DNA of 64,000 bases from Thermoanaerobaculum sp964488355. GTDB lineage: Bacteria; Acidobacteriota; Thermoanaerobaculia; Thermoanaerobaculales; Thermoanaerobaculaceae. How positions within the stretch are numbered: the first letter of the stretch is position 1; each line of letters opens with the position of its first letter. The position numbers and the translations under genes are program-made. The notes under the pieces were generated by a model. The model saw only the letters and a program-made list of their open reading frames with translations, had not been told where the DNA came from and searched no databases. Below, in pieces: positions 14,058-22,862 of this stretch. Where the stretch lies: NCBI GenBank assembly GCA_964488355.1, contig CAZAUJ010000007.1, positions 68,993 through 132,992 on the forward strand, given 5' to 3'.

Positions 14058-16507
14058 TGCTCGCGAGCCTTCTGCTGGCTGCGGTGCTGCCACCGGTGAT
14101 TGCCGACCCGCGCCTGGGGCCCTCCTCCTGGGTGGTGACGGACCTCATCAACCCTCCACCCCCCGCTGAGGGGTACCTGGTGCGCCTGCCGGAACGAGTT
14201 GACGAGGGCTGGCTTGCCCGGCTGGTGCAGCTGGCATCGGGCACGGCACCGGTGGTGGCCTTGGGCCTGCCCGAAAAGGAGAGCCTGACCCTTTACTTCG
14301 ATGGCGTGGTGGTGGCCCAGGCGGAACAGGTGCGTGAGCTGCGGCGCTGTTGCCCAGGGGTGGCGGCGGTGGTCACCGCCACCCAGCCGGCGGAGGCGGT
14401 AGAGCGGTTAGCTTGGGGAGCTGCAAGCCTGATGGTGGCAGGCCGGCCTGCCTGGGCAGAGGAGCTACGACAGGTTTTGCCCGAATCCCAGCCCGCCTCC
14501 TGGAACGGTGGTGCCTTGCCTACCGCCAGCCGGGAAGAGGATTTGGCCCTGCTGGTGGGCGTGCCGCCGGGCTTTGCCGGCGGGCCCGTAGTGTTGCCTT
14601 CCACCTGGGTAGCCCCGTGGGCGCAGCTTTTGGCGCAAGGGGCTTCCCAGGAACTGCCGGTAACCCTGCAGGGGGAGCAGGCCTACGTGCGTGTCCCGCC
14701 GTTGGCGGGGGGAGGGCTGGTGCTGGTGCCGCGGCCTTTGCCCCCAGGAGGGTGGGAGAAGGTGGAGGTGCGCAAGCTGCGGGAGCTGAGCGTGGAGGAG
14801 GTGCTAGCGCGCCACCACCGACAGCTAGCTCGTCAACAGCGGCTCCTCCGCAGCTACCAAGGGCAGCAGCGGCTGCTCTTGAGGCTGCGGGTGGAGCAGC
14901 TGTCGCGCAGTTTCGAGCTGGTCATGGTTGGGCCGGTGTATTTCGACGCGCGCCGGGGCAGTGACTGGCAGGTGCGGCAGGCATGGGTTGACGGCGTGGC
15001 CTGGGATCCCAAGGAGCTGCCGGAACTCCCGCTGCTGCAGCCGCAGGCGCCCCCGGTACCGCCGCTGGCTTTGGAGCTTTCTCCTTCCTACCGCTACCGG
15101 TTGGAGGGCAGCGAGGCACGGGATGGCCGGTTGTTCTACCTGGTGCGTTATGAACAGCAAGCTCAGGGACACCGGCTTTGGGGTCGTGCGTGGGTGGACG
15201 GGGAAACCTTTGGCTTGGCCCAGCTGGAGCTAGTGCAGGAAAGCCCCCAGGGGGCGGTACGCACCTCCCGCTCCCGCACCCGCAATTACCTGGTCTGGCT
15301 GGGAGGGGCACCCCTGTGGCTGCCGGCCCAGGTGGAGGCGGACGACCTCTTGGCGGTTTTTGGTGGGGTGGTTGCCCTTCACCGGCAGCTTACCTTGGAA
15401 GGGTTGGTGGTCAACCCACCGGACGAGGCACAGCAGGTGCACGAAGCCTGGGCAAGCCGGGAGATCATGTTTCGGGAGCGCGCGGGTGAGGTGGTCCGGC
15501 TGGAGTCGGACGGCCGCGGGGGACGACGGGAGGCCAAGGGCGAGCGGGGGCGCCAGCGCTTTCTGTTGGCTGGCGCGGCCTGGGATCCCTCCTTAAGCTT
15601 TCCCTTGCCTTTGGCCGGCTACCAGCTTTTGGACTTTCGCTTCCGTGGCCAGGACCAGCAGTTACGGGCCTTTCTCGCTGGCGCGGTGAACGACGTGGCC
15701 TGGAGCCGTCCGGGGCGCAGAGAGCTTTCGGCCAACGCCTTTGTGCAGGCGGCACCCTTCACCTCGCGCTTTTGGCACCGGAGGGAAGAGGACCGCCGGC
15801 AGGAGGTGCGGACCCTGAGGCAGCACCTGGGAGCAAGCACCGCCGTCCACTGGGGCGCGCTCCGCCTTTCCTTGGGGGCCGAGGTGGCCCACCTGGCTTT
15901 CGGCCGTACCCGCCATACGGACCCAGCTTTCCTCTTACCCAGGAGCGGGCCCGAACTGCTGGTGAAAGCGGGTCTGGCTTGGCAAAAGGGCCAGTGGCTC
16001 GCGCAGCTGCGTGCTGAGCAGGGCTTTCGGCCGGCTTGGAGCCGCTGGGGCTACGGCGAGCCAGGGCGGCGGGCCTTCCTGCGGGCCCACGGTTTGGCGC
16101 AGTGGGAGTCCAACCCCTTGCCCCTGGTGAGGGCTGGGGTGGGGATAGAGGTGGCAGGGAGCTCCCACACCGATCGCTTTTCCCGCTTCGCCTTGGGCTC
16201 GGTGCTTGCTGGCCTGGCTGGGATGCCGGCCGACCGGGTGGGGGCGGAAGCGTACGCTGCCCTGCGTTTTTCCCTTGCTTTCCCCTTGAGTTTACAGCGG
16301 CGCGTGGAACTGGGCTGGGAAGGGGCCTGGCTGCGCCACCGCCGGGACGGCTACCACGCCCGGCCGGTTTCCGGCGTGCGCCTGGGGCTATCCACCCGCG
16401 GGCCGTGGCGGAGCGTCCTCCAGGTGCAGGTGAGCATGCCCCTGGTTCTGCCTGGTCTCAACCGCCCCAAGGCCAGCCTGCTGCTGCTACGGCCCCTTGG
16501 GCCTTAG
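14057..16507 (+). CDS. Large exported protein, possibly with outer-membrane beta-rich C-terminus, unknown function
   Basis: The 816-residue product starts with a signal peptide (MLASLLLAAVLPPVIA). Residues 20-250 look alpha/beta (EGYLVRLPERVDEGWLARLV, GTAPVVALGLPEKESL). The middle, about 260-480, resembles outer-membrane lipoprotein-sorting-type sheets (LLLRLRVEQLSRSFELVMVG, LWGRAWVDGETFGLAQLEL). From about 500 the sequence is a series of alternating-polarity strands with aromatic ends (LLDFRFRGQDQQLRAFLAG and similar), as in a barrel of around 12 or more strands, but it ends in LLLLRPLGP without the usual terminal aromatic residue. I do not recognise a family. The GTG overlaps the stop of the DUF1684 gene by one base. 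The stop overlaps the convergent Wzy/WaaL-like gene by four bases. Confidence 0.6.
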   Translation: MLASLLLAAVLPPVIADPRLGPSSWVVTDLINPPPPAEGYLVRLPERVDEGWLARLVQLASGTAPVVALGLPEKESLTLYFDGVVVAQAEQVRELRRCCPGVAAVVTATQPAEAVERLAWGAASLMVAGRPAWAEELRQVLPESQPASWNGGALPTASREEDLALLVGVPPGFAGGPVVLPSTWVAPWAQLLAQGASQELPVTLQGEQAYVRVPPLAGGGLVLVPRPLPPGGWEKVEVRKLRELSVEEVLARHHRQLARQQRLLRSYQGQQRLLLRLRVEQLSRSFELVMVGPVYFDARRGSDWQVRQAWVDGVAWDPKELPELPLLQPQAPPVPPLALELSPSYRYRLEGSEARDGRLFYLVRYEQQAQGHRLWGRAWVDGETFGLAQLELVQESPQGAVRTSRSRTRNYLVWLGGAPLWLPAQVEADDLLAVFGGVVALHRQLTLEGLVVNPPDEAQQVHEAWASREIMFRERAGEVVRLESDGRGGRREAKGERGRQRFLLAGAAWDPSLSFPLPLAGYQLLDFRFRGQDQQLRAFLAGAVNDVAWSRPGRRELSANAFVQAAPFTSRFWHRREEDRRQEVRTLRQHLGASTAVHWGALRLSLGAEVAHLAFGRTRHTDPAFLLPRSGPELLVKAGLAWQKGQWLAQLRAEQGFRPAWSRWGYGEPGRRAFLRAHGLAQWESNPLPLVRAGVGIEVAGSSHTDRFSRFALGSVLAGLAGMPADRVGAEAYAALRFSLAFPLSLQRRVELGWEGAWLRHRRDGYHARPVSGVRLGLSTRGPWRSVLQVQVSMPLVLPGLNRPKASLLLLRPLGP

Positions 16508-18237
16508 CGGACGAGCCAACTCTCGGTCCAGGGATAACGGCGGAAGTAGCCGACTGCACTCAGCTCCTGGCGCAGCTTGGAAGCCAGGAGCCGGTCGGTC
16601 ACCACCCGCAGCACCGCCGGGTTGAGCTCCGCCGCGCGCACCAGCTGAGCGAGCCCCTCTTTTTCCTGGCCCAGGGACAGCAGCGTCACGCCCACGTTGA
16701 AGCGTAGCTCTGGGCGCTCGGCCAAAGCGAGGGCGCGGCGGAAGTGGGCCAGGGCCGCATCCCACTGCCCCGCCTCCCGTGCCAGGTTGCCGGCCACGGT
16801 TTCCGCTTGGTAGTCCCAAGGCAAGTAGGCTAGCTTGGGCGCCAGCTTGCGGTAGGCTTCGGCCGCCACCACCTTGCCCATGGGCGAGCTGGCCTGTCGC
16901 AGGCTGTCCACGAGCACCTGCGCCGCTTGCAAGGCCCGGTAGCCTCGCCACTGTTGCCAACTGACCCACGCGAGCCCAACCCATAGGACCAGGCCCACCA
17001 CACCCGCAATGTGCCGCCTCGGCCCCGGCGACGGCAGGGGCGGCAGCAACAGGGCTAGCACCACCAGCCACTGAGCGGCGATAGCTGCCAGCTGTAGGGG
17101 AAACTGAAAGGCCGCCAGCACCGCCATGGCGGCCAAAAGGGAAAAGGGCTCCATCTCCAGCTCCTGAGGCCACACCGGCCGGCGGCGCCAGGCGAACACC
17201 AACCCACCCAGGAAGAGGGCCGCGCCCAAAAGCCCGGTTTCCGCCAGGTACTGCAGGTACTCGTTGTGCGCCTGGCCAAAGCCCGTCTCCAAACCCAGCA
17301 CGCGAGCGCGCTCAGCCAGCGCCCTGGGCGGCAAGAAACGGAAGGAATGTGCCTCGAACTGCCCAAAGCCCACGCCCGCAACGGGGTGGGTGAGGAACAT
17401 GCTCCAGGCGGCGCTCCAGGCGGCCCCGCGAGCGCTGGCTAGCCACAACAGACCCCCTTGCCGCACCTCCTGCCAAGCCTGTCCCAGGCGCACCCGCAGG
17501 GGATCGGCTGCCAGCACCAGCAGCAGTAAGGCAAAAAAAGACAAAACCACTGCCCAAAGCCGCTTCGGCGCCGGCAGCCGGCGGATCAGCAACACGCCCG
17601 TGCCCAACGCCAGAGCGGCCAGGGCCGAAAGGGTCTGCGACAGCACCATGCCCGCAAGGCACAGGAGGGCGCAGAGCCACCACCCAGCTCGCCTTTTCCC
17701 GCTCAGCGCCCGATGCAGCGAGAGAAGCGTGGGCAAAAGGAGAAACACCGCCACATCGGCAGGGTTACCCAGCGTGCCCAGCAGCTGGAATCGCCCCTCA
17801 CTTTTTTCCAACAGCGCAAAGCTGTCTGGCCGAGCCGCCGGCTCGTACCAGGCGATAGCCAGCAGGGTTTGCAGCAGCCCAGCAAAAACCACGGCTTTTT
17901 CCAGCTTCCGCCTGCCTGTTCGGTCAAGCTGGCGCAGGGCCAGAGCACCTCCCAAGGCCAAGGCCGTCGCCAGTAGGCTGGGAAGGCCCGAGGGAGAACC
18001 GGCAAGCGCCAGTGAAACCGCGCCGGCGGCTACCAATGCGGCTGCCGGCCATGCCCAGGGGTCGAGCGAGGGGTGGGCGAGAAACAATGCAGCCAACAGC
18101 GCCCACAAGCCGTGGGCTAGGAAGCTCTTGGGAGCTCGGAAGGGCGACAGGCATGCCAAATCCACCACCAACGGCAGCAGCACGACCAAGGCCATGCCCC
18201 CCGCGAGTATCAGCCTTTGTCGCCAGGACTCGCTCAC
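16504..18237 (-). CDS. O-antigen ligase/polymerase-like (Wzy/WaaL) membrane protein with C-terminal TPR
   Basis: The 577-residue product has about ten hydrophobic helices, then the Wzy_C region: RGAAWSAAWSMFLTHPVAGV, GFGQFEAHSFRFLPPRA and GQAHNEYLQYLAETGLLGA. The H-N-E-Y motif is characteristic of O-antigen ligases and related glycan polymerases. The last 110 residues form soluble helical TPR-like repeats (AREAGQWDAALAHFRRALAL, LRFNVGVTLLSLGQEKEGLA). A role in ligating or polymerising surface polysaccharide is likely, but the substrate cannot be read. The GTG at 18237 overlaps the SMC stop (GTGA), fixing the start; longer versions of the frame would lie inside smc. Confidence 0.78.
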   Translation of the reverse strand: MSESWRQRLILAGGMALVVLLPLVVDLACLSPFRAPKSFLAHGLWALLAALFLAHPSLDPWAWPAAALVAAGAVSLALAGSPSGLPSLLATALALGGALALRQLDRTGRRKLEKAVVFAGLLQTLLAIAWYEPAARPDSFALLEKSEGRFQLLGTLGNPADVAVFLLLPTLLSLHRALSGKRRAGWWLCALLCLAGMVLSQTLSALAALALGTGVLLIRRLPAPKRLWAVVLSFFALLLLVLAADPLRVRLGQAWQEVRQGGLLWLASARGAAWSAAWSMFLTHPVAGVGFGQFEAHSFRFLPPRALAERARVLGLETGFGQAHNEYLQYLAETGLLGAALFLGGLVFAWRRRPVWPQELEMEPFSLLAAMAVLAAFQFPLQLAAIAAQWLVVLALLLPPLPSPGPRRHIAGVVGLVLWVGLAWVSWQQWRGYRALQAAQVLVDSLRQASSPMGKVVAAEAYRKLAPKLAYLPWDYQAETVAGNLAREAGQWDAALAHFRRALALAERPELRFNVGVTLLSLGQEKEGLAQLVRAAELNPAVLRVVTDRLLASKLRQELSAVGYFRRYPWTESWLVR

Positions 18238-21200
18238 GCGTCCTCCAAACGCACAGAAACCACCCGCGAGACCCCAGGTTCCTCCATGGTCACACCATAA
18301 AGCACGTCGGCGTAAGCCATCGTGCGGCGGTTGTGGGTGATGAGCAGAAACTGGGTGGCACGTGCCTGCGCCTTCAGGTGCTGGCACAGGCGCTCCACAT
18401 TGATGTCATCCAGGGGCGCGTCCACCTCGTCCAGCACGCAAAAAGGGGCAGGGCGAATACGGAAAAGGGCCAAAAGCAAGGCCACCGCGGCCAAGGCCTT
18501 TTCCCCCCCGGACAACAGCAAGACCGACTGGGTATGCTTTCCCGGCGGCCGCACGCGGACCTCCACACCCGAATCCAGCGGGCTTTCCGGATCCGCCAGC
18601 ACCACCTCCGCGTGCCCGCCTCCGAAGAGCTGACGGAAGGTCTCGCCAAAGTGGCGGTTGGCCTCCTCCAACGTGGTCAGGAACTTTTGCCGGCAGGTTT
18701 CGTCCAGCTCCCGCAGCGAGGCCTGCAGGCTGGTCAACGAGCGCTCCAGGTCCTTCCGTTGTTCGTGGAGAAAGGCGTAGCGCTGAGAAAGCTCCTGCTC
18801 CTGCACGATCGCCAGCTCGTTCACCGGCCCCAGGGAGGCCAACTGGCGCTGAAGCTCCTGGTGCCGGGCTTCCAGCTCCGGGATTTCGGGAAGCTCCGGC
18901 AGCTCCTCCGGTAGGAAGCCTTCCAAGCTCTCCACCAGCGGCGCGCGTTGGGCACCAAGCTCTGCCAACCGCACGTGGTAGGCGTGGAGGGTATCCTGGG
19001 CTTGCCGGTCCTCCTGCTGCCAGTGGGCCGCCTCCTGCTGCCGGGTCTCCAGCACCTGTTTGAGGGAGGCTCCCTGGTGCTGAAATTGGGCAATAATCTG
19101 CCGATGTTCCGCCGCCTGGTGCAACGCCTGTTCCAGCTGCAGGCGGACGCGTGCCAGCTGCTGGCTGGTTTCTTCTTGCCGTTGCCGCAGATGGGCCAGC
19201 TCCTGCTGCAGGGCCGAACGCTGCCCTATGAGCTCCTGCTGCTGCTTCCGGTGCCGGGCGAGTTCCCGTTCCAGCTGCTCGTACCGCTCGCTGGCTACCA
19301 GGAAGGCGGCGCGCACGCGACCCGCTTCGCTGCGAGCTTCGGCTGCCTGCCGCCGGGCCTCCCCGGCCACCGCTGCCTTCTCGTCCACATGCGAGGAAGC
19401 AGCCGCCGCCCGCTCCTCCAAAAGCTTGGCCTCCGCTCCCGCCTTTTCCAAATCCGCCGCCACCTTCGCCTCCGCTTGGGCCAGCTGGGTGGCTTCCAGC
19501 TCCAAGGCTTCCATTTCCCGTTCAAGGCGCACGCGCTCGCGATGGCGAGCCTCGTGACGGGAGGAAACCTGCGCCAGCTTTTCCGCCAGCTCCTGCTGTT
19601 GGGCACGAGCGCGGGCGAGCTCTCCCTCCTGCTCGCTGAGCCGGGCAGCCAAACGAGCTGCCAGCTGCGCCACCTCTTCCCGCTCGCGTTGCAGCTTGCT
19701 TTCCTGCGCTTGCAGCTCCTGCTCTTTCTGCTTGAGCTGCAACAGGCCCAGAAGCCCCCTTGGCTTTCCGGGCAAGCGCAGGCGTTGGCCCTGCCGCAGG
19801 ACCCCGGCTGGGAGAAGGAGCAGCCAAGCCGGGTCCTGTGCCAGCGTGGATGCCTCGTCCGGTTTGGCCACGACCGCCACTGGGGGAAGCACCCGGGACA
19901 GCCAACCCAGCTCCTGCGGATCCACCCCTGCTGGGGGGAGCAAAGGATTTTCCTTTGACTCCAGGTTCGGTTGGCGAACGGCCACTTCCAGCAGCCCATC
20001 GGGCTGTGGACCGGCCAGCAAAGCTTCCACTGCCTCCTCGCCATCCACCACCGGCAAGGAGAGCAGCTCACCGTAGGCCGAGTCCAAGAGCGTGGCCAAC
20101 TCCTTGGGTGGGTTCAGGTAATCCCCCACCGTGCCGGCGATCAGCCGCTCCGGCAGGAGGCGCTGTAAGGCTTCAGGCACGGCTCGCAGTTGCGCCATCG
20201 CCCGCTGAACCCCTTCCCGTTGGTGCTTGACCTGCCAAAGACTGTGCTCTAGCTCGTCACGCCGGGTTGCCGCAGCGGCCGCTTCGGCCTGCAGCTGTTC
20301 CAGGAGCTGGCGTCGCTGGCCCTCCTCCTGTCGAGCTGCCAGGAGCTCGTGTCGCAGGGTTTGCTCTGCGCTGCAGGCCTGCTGCTCCTCCTCCGCCACC
20401 TGGGCTAGGTGGCTGGTCAAGCGCTGCCGCTCGCTGGCCACCCGTTGCTGCTGGTAGCGCAGCTGCTCCTGCTCCACCTGCAGGCGATGGTGGCGGTTGC
20501 GAGCTTCGGCAGCGGCACCCACCTGGCGCAACAGCTGCGAGCGAGCCTCCTCAGCCACCCGCTCCGCTTCCTGCGCCTGCTGCTCCAAGGCCTGGGCTTT
20601 GCCTTCCGCCTGGCGGGTACTGTCGGCCAACGCTTCCCGTTCCTCTTGGGCGCTGGCCAGGCGCGCAGCGACCGCCCGCTCCTGGGCCCGCTCTTCCTCC
20701 AGCTTGTGCTCGACCACCTCGAGGCTTCGCCGCGTCTTTTCCTCTTGTTCCCGCAAGCTCTCCAGCTCCCGGCGGCATGCCGCCTCCTCGGCTTCCAGGC
20801 GCTGGCAGCTGGCCAAAGCCTGCCCGAGAGCCTGCTCCAGCCGGCGCAGCTGGTCGGCGCTTTCTTCCCATTGGCGCTGGGCCTGGGCTGCCTCCGCCTG
20901 GGCACGGGCCAGAGCAGCAGCGCTTCGCGCTTTCATCTCGGCCGCTTCCCCCATTGCCCTTTCGATTTGGGCTCGTTCCTGGTCCAGCTGCGCCAGGCGG
21001 AGGGCGGCCAAAAGCCTGGACAGCGTCTTAAGCTCTGCCGAAAGCTGCACGTGCCGTTGGGCTTGCTTGGCCTGACGCCGCAGGCTCGCCAGCTCCCGCT
21101 TCACCTCCGCCTCGATGTCCGCCACCCGCTCCAAATTGGCGCGGGTTTCCGCCAGCTTGAGCTCCGCTTCTTGGCGCCGCAGACGAAAGTGGCTGATGCC

Positions 21201-21692
21201 CGCTGCTTCCTCAAACAGCGCCCGGCGGTCGGCGGGCTTGGCTGACAAAACCTGGGCAATGCGCCCTTGCTCGATGATGGCGTAAGCTCGCGTCCCTAAA
21301 CCCGCCTCAGCCAGCTTGTCCATCACGTCCTTGAGGCGAACCCGCTTCCCCTGCAGGCGGTATTCGGAGGTGCCGTCGCGTAGCACCCGTCGGGTGATTT
21401 CCAGCGGCTGGTCCCCTTGTCCGTTGGCTGACTGCAGCACCAAAGTTATCTGCGCCGCCCCGGCCGGTGCTCGCTGGGCTGAGCCGGCAAAGATCACGTC
21501 TCCCATTGTTTGCGAGCGCAGGAGCCGAGCCGACTGCTCGCCCAGCACCAAGGCGATGGCATCGCAAAGGTTGGACTTGCCGGCCCCGTTGGGCCCGACG
21601 ATCGCCACAATTTGCCCGGGAAAGGTCAATTCTACTCGCGTGGCGAAGGACTTAAAGCCTTCCAGGGTTAGCGATGCAATACGCACGCTCAT
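18234..21692 (-). CDS. smc: Chromosome segregation protein SMC
   Basis: The 1,152-residue ATPase condenses and helps segregate the chromosome, normally with ScpA and ScpB (not in this window). The Walker A box GPNGAGKS is at residues 33-40. Two very long coiled coils rich in Glu, Gln and Arg flank a hinge at about 515-650. The C-terminal head has LSGGEKALAAVALLLALF from residue 1060 and the Walker B VLDEVDAPLDD, with the ITHNRRTMAYAD switch. Length is normal. The ATG at 21692 matches the family start (MSVRIASLTLEGFKSF); a TACCAT -10 element lies 11 nt upstream. The hinge looks unusually divergent, which is common in this region. The Wzy/WaaL-like gene is coupled directly downstream. Confidence 0.95.
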   Translation of the reverse strand: MSVRIASLTLEGFKSFATRVELTFPGQIVAIVGPNGAGKSNLCDAIALVLGEQSARLLRSQTMGDVIFAGSAQRAPAGAAQITLVLQSANGQGDQPLEITRRVLRDGTSEYRLQGKRVRLKDVMDKLAEAGLGTRAYAIIEQGRIAQVLSAKPADRRALFEEAAGISHFRLRRQEAELKLAETRANLERVADIEAEVKRELASLRRQAKQAQRHVQLSAELKTLSRLLAALRLAQLDQERAQIERAMGEAAEMKARSAAALARAQAEAAQAQRQWEESADQLRRLEQALGQALASCQRLEAEEAACRRELESLREQEEKTRRSLEVVEHKLEEERAQERAVAARLASAQEEREALADSTRQAEGKAQALEQQAQEAERVAEEARSQLLRQVGAAAEARNRHHRLQVEQEQLRYQQQRVASERQRLTSHLAQVAEEEQQACSAEQTLRHELLAARQEEGQRRQLLEQLQAEAAAAATRRDELEHSLWQVKHQREGVQRAMAQLRAVPEALQRLLPERLIAGTVGDYLNPPKELATLLDSAYGELLSLPVVDGEEAVEALLAGPQPDGLLEVAVRQPNLESKENPLLPPAGVDPQELGWLSRVLPPVAVVAKPDEASTLAQDPAWLLLLPAGVLRQGQRLRLPGKPRGLLGLLQLKQKEQELQAQESKLQREREEVAQLAARLAARLSEQEGELARARAQQQELAEKLAQVSSRHEARHRERVRLEREMEALELEATQLAQAEAKVAADLEKAGAEAKLLEERAAAASSHVDEKAAVAGEARRQAAEARSEAGRVRAAFLVASERYEQLERELARHRKQQQELIGQRSALQQELAHLRQRQEETSQQLARVRLQLEQALHQAAEHRQIIAQFQHQGASLKQVLETRQQEAAHWQQEDRQAQDTLHAYHVRLAELGAQRAPLVESLEGFLPEELPELPEIPELEARHQELQRQLASLGPVNELAIVQEQELSQRYAFLHEQRKDLERSLTSLQASLRELDETCRQKFLTTLEEANRHFGETFRQLFGGGHAEVVLADPESPLDSGVEVRVRPPGKHTQSVLLLSGGEKALAAVALLLALFRIRPAPFCVLDEVDAPLDDINVERLCQHLKAQARATQFLLITHNRRTMAYADVLYGVTMEEPGVSRVVSVRLEDA

Positions 21693-21703
21693 CCAAGCGG
21701 CAC

Positions 21704-21709
21704 ATGGTA
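21704..21709 (-). promoter_or_regulatory. -10 element (TACCAT) of the smc promoter
   Basis: On the minus strand TACCAT is 11 nt from the smc ATG, giving a leader of only about 4-5 nt with no room for a Shine-Dalgarno sequence. Confidence 0.4.
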
Positions 21710-21734
21710 GCACCGACGGCCCTCTGACCGTCAG

Positions 21735-22802
21735 CTAGGCCGTTTGAGCCACCGGGGCTAGCTGCCACCGCCCAGGCACGGGGGTTTGGCAATGGGGGCA
21801 GCGGTCGCTTTCAGCTAAGAGGTTTTCCAGCACCTGAAGGCCCCAGCGCATCACCAACAACTCGCCGCAGCCGGGGCAACGGGTGTGCTCCAACTCTTCC
21901 ACCTGCCCGGGGAGGTTGCCGGCGTAAACAAACCGCAGGCCCGCCTCGTGCCCCCTTTGGGCGGCGCGCAGGAGCGTGGCTGCCGGCGTAGGTGGCGGGT
22001 CGGTCAGCTTGTAGTCGGGATGGAAGGCGGTCACGTGCCAGGGGATGTCCGGCGAGACGGAGGCGAGAAACTGGGCAATGGCGGCAAGCTCCTCGTCTGA
22101 GTCGTTGAAGCCGGGCACCACCAGCGTCACCACCTCGCACCAAATGCCGCGCTCCCACAAAAGCCTGATGGTGTCGCGCACCGCTTCCAACTTGCCACCC
22201 AGGGCACGGTAGCTTTCCGGCCGAAAGCTCTTTAAGTCCACCTTGTAACCCACCAGCACGTCCGCGAGGTAATCCAACACTTCGGGGGTGGCGTGGCCGT
22301 TGGAAACGAAGGTTCCGGCGATGCCTTCCTCCCGCGCTAGGGAAAACACATCGTGGGCCCATTCCGCGGTGATCAAGGGCTCGTTATAGGTGGAGGTGAT
22401 CACCGGGCACCGGTACCGCGTGGCCAAAGCTACCAGCGCTTCAGGCGTAATGGGTTGGGCCTGCGTGCTGGCCTGGGCATCCCGCAGCGCTTGCGAGGTA
22501 AACCAGTTTTGGCAATAGGAGCACTTCATGTCACAGCCCAGCATGCCAAAGGACAACGCTCGGGCGCCCGGAAGGAGGTGAAAGAAGGGCTTTTTTTCGA
22601 TGGGGTCCACGGCCACACCTGCCGTGTAGCCCCAGGGAACCCGCAAGCTGTCACCCTCGCGGAAACGCACCAAACACACCCCTCGGGCGTTTGGGGCGAG
22701 CTTGCAGCGGTGGGCGCAGGCCACGCACTCCAGCTTGCCGGAGGGTGTGGGGCGAGCCAGCTCGGAGCGGGCCTGCGTCAGGGCATCCAGGACGGAGCGC
22801 AC
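21735..22802 (-). CDS. amrS: AmmeMemoRadiSam-system radical SAM enzyme (AmrS-like)
   Basis: A radical SAM protein of 355 residues from this start. An N-terminal zinc-knuckle-like CVACAHRCKLAPNARGVC is followed by GYTAGVAVDPIEKKPFFHLLPG and the [4Fe-4S] motif GCDMKCSYCQNWFTSQ (CxxxCxxC form), the hallmark of the AmrS family. TSTYNEP and VVPGFND-x-DEEL blocks match the barrel core. A short C-terminal rubredoxin-like part (CPGCGELL, CPHCQTPVP) is extra. AmrS is usually encoded beside MEMO and AMMECR1 homologues, and its product is not established; neither partner is in this window. The GTG at 22802 avoids overlap with divergent aroA; an ATG at 22871 is possible but would overlap the aroA start. 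Confidence 0.82.
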   Translation of the reverse strand: MRSVLDALTQARSELARPTPSGKLECVACAHRCKLAPNARGVCLVRFREGDSLRVPWGYTAGVAVDPIEKKPFFHLLPGARALSFGMLGCDMKCSYCQNWFTSQALRDAQASTQAQPITPEALVALATRYRCPVITSTYNEPLITAEWAHDVFSLAREEGIAGTFVSNGHATPEVLDYLADVLVGYKVDLKSFRPESYRALGGKLEAVRDTIRLLWERGIWCEVVTLVVPGFNDSDEELAAIAQFLASVSPDIPWHVTAFHPDYKLTDPPPTPAATLLRAAQRGHEAGLRFVYAGNLPGQVEELEHTRCPGCGELLVMRWGLQVLENLLAESDRCPHCQTPVPGRWQLAPVAQTA

Positions 22803-22862
22803 GCTTTCAATGTGGCCCCTGCCCTTGACGATGGCAAGGGGCGAGCGGGAAAATCCGCCACC

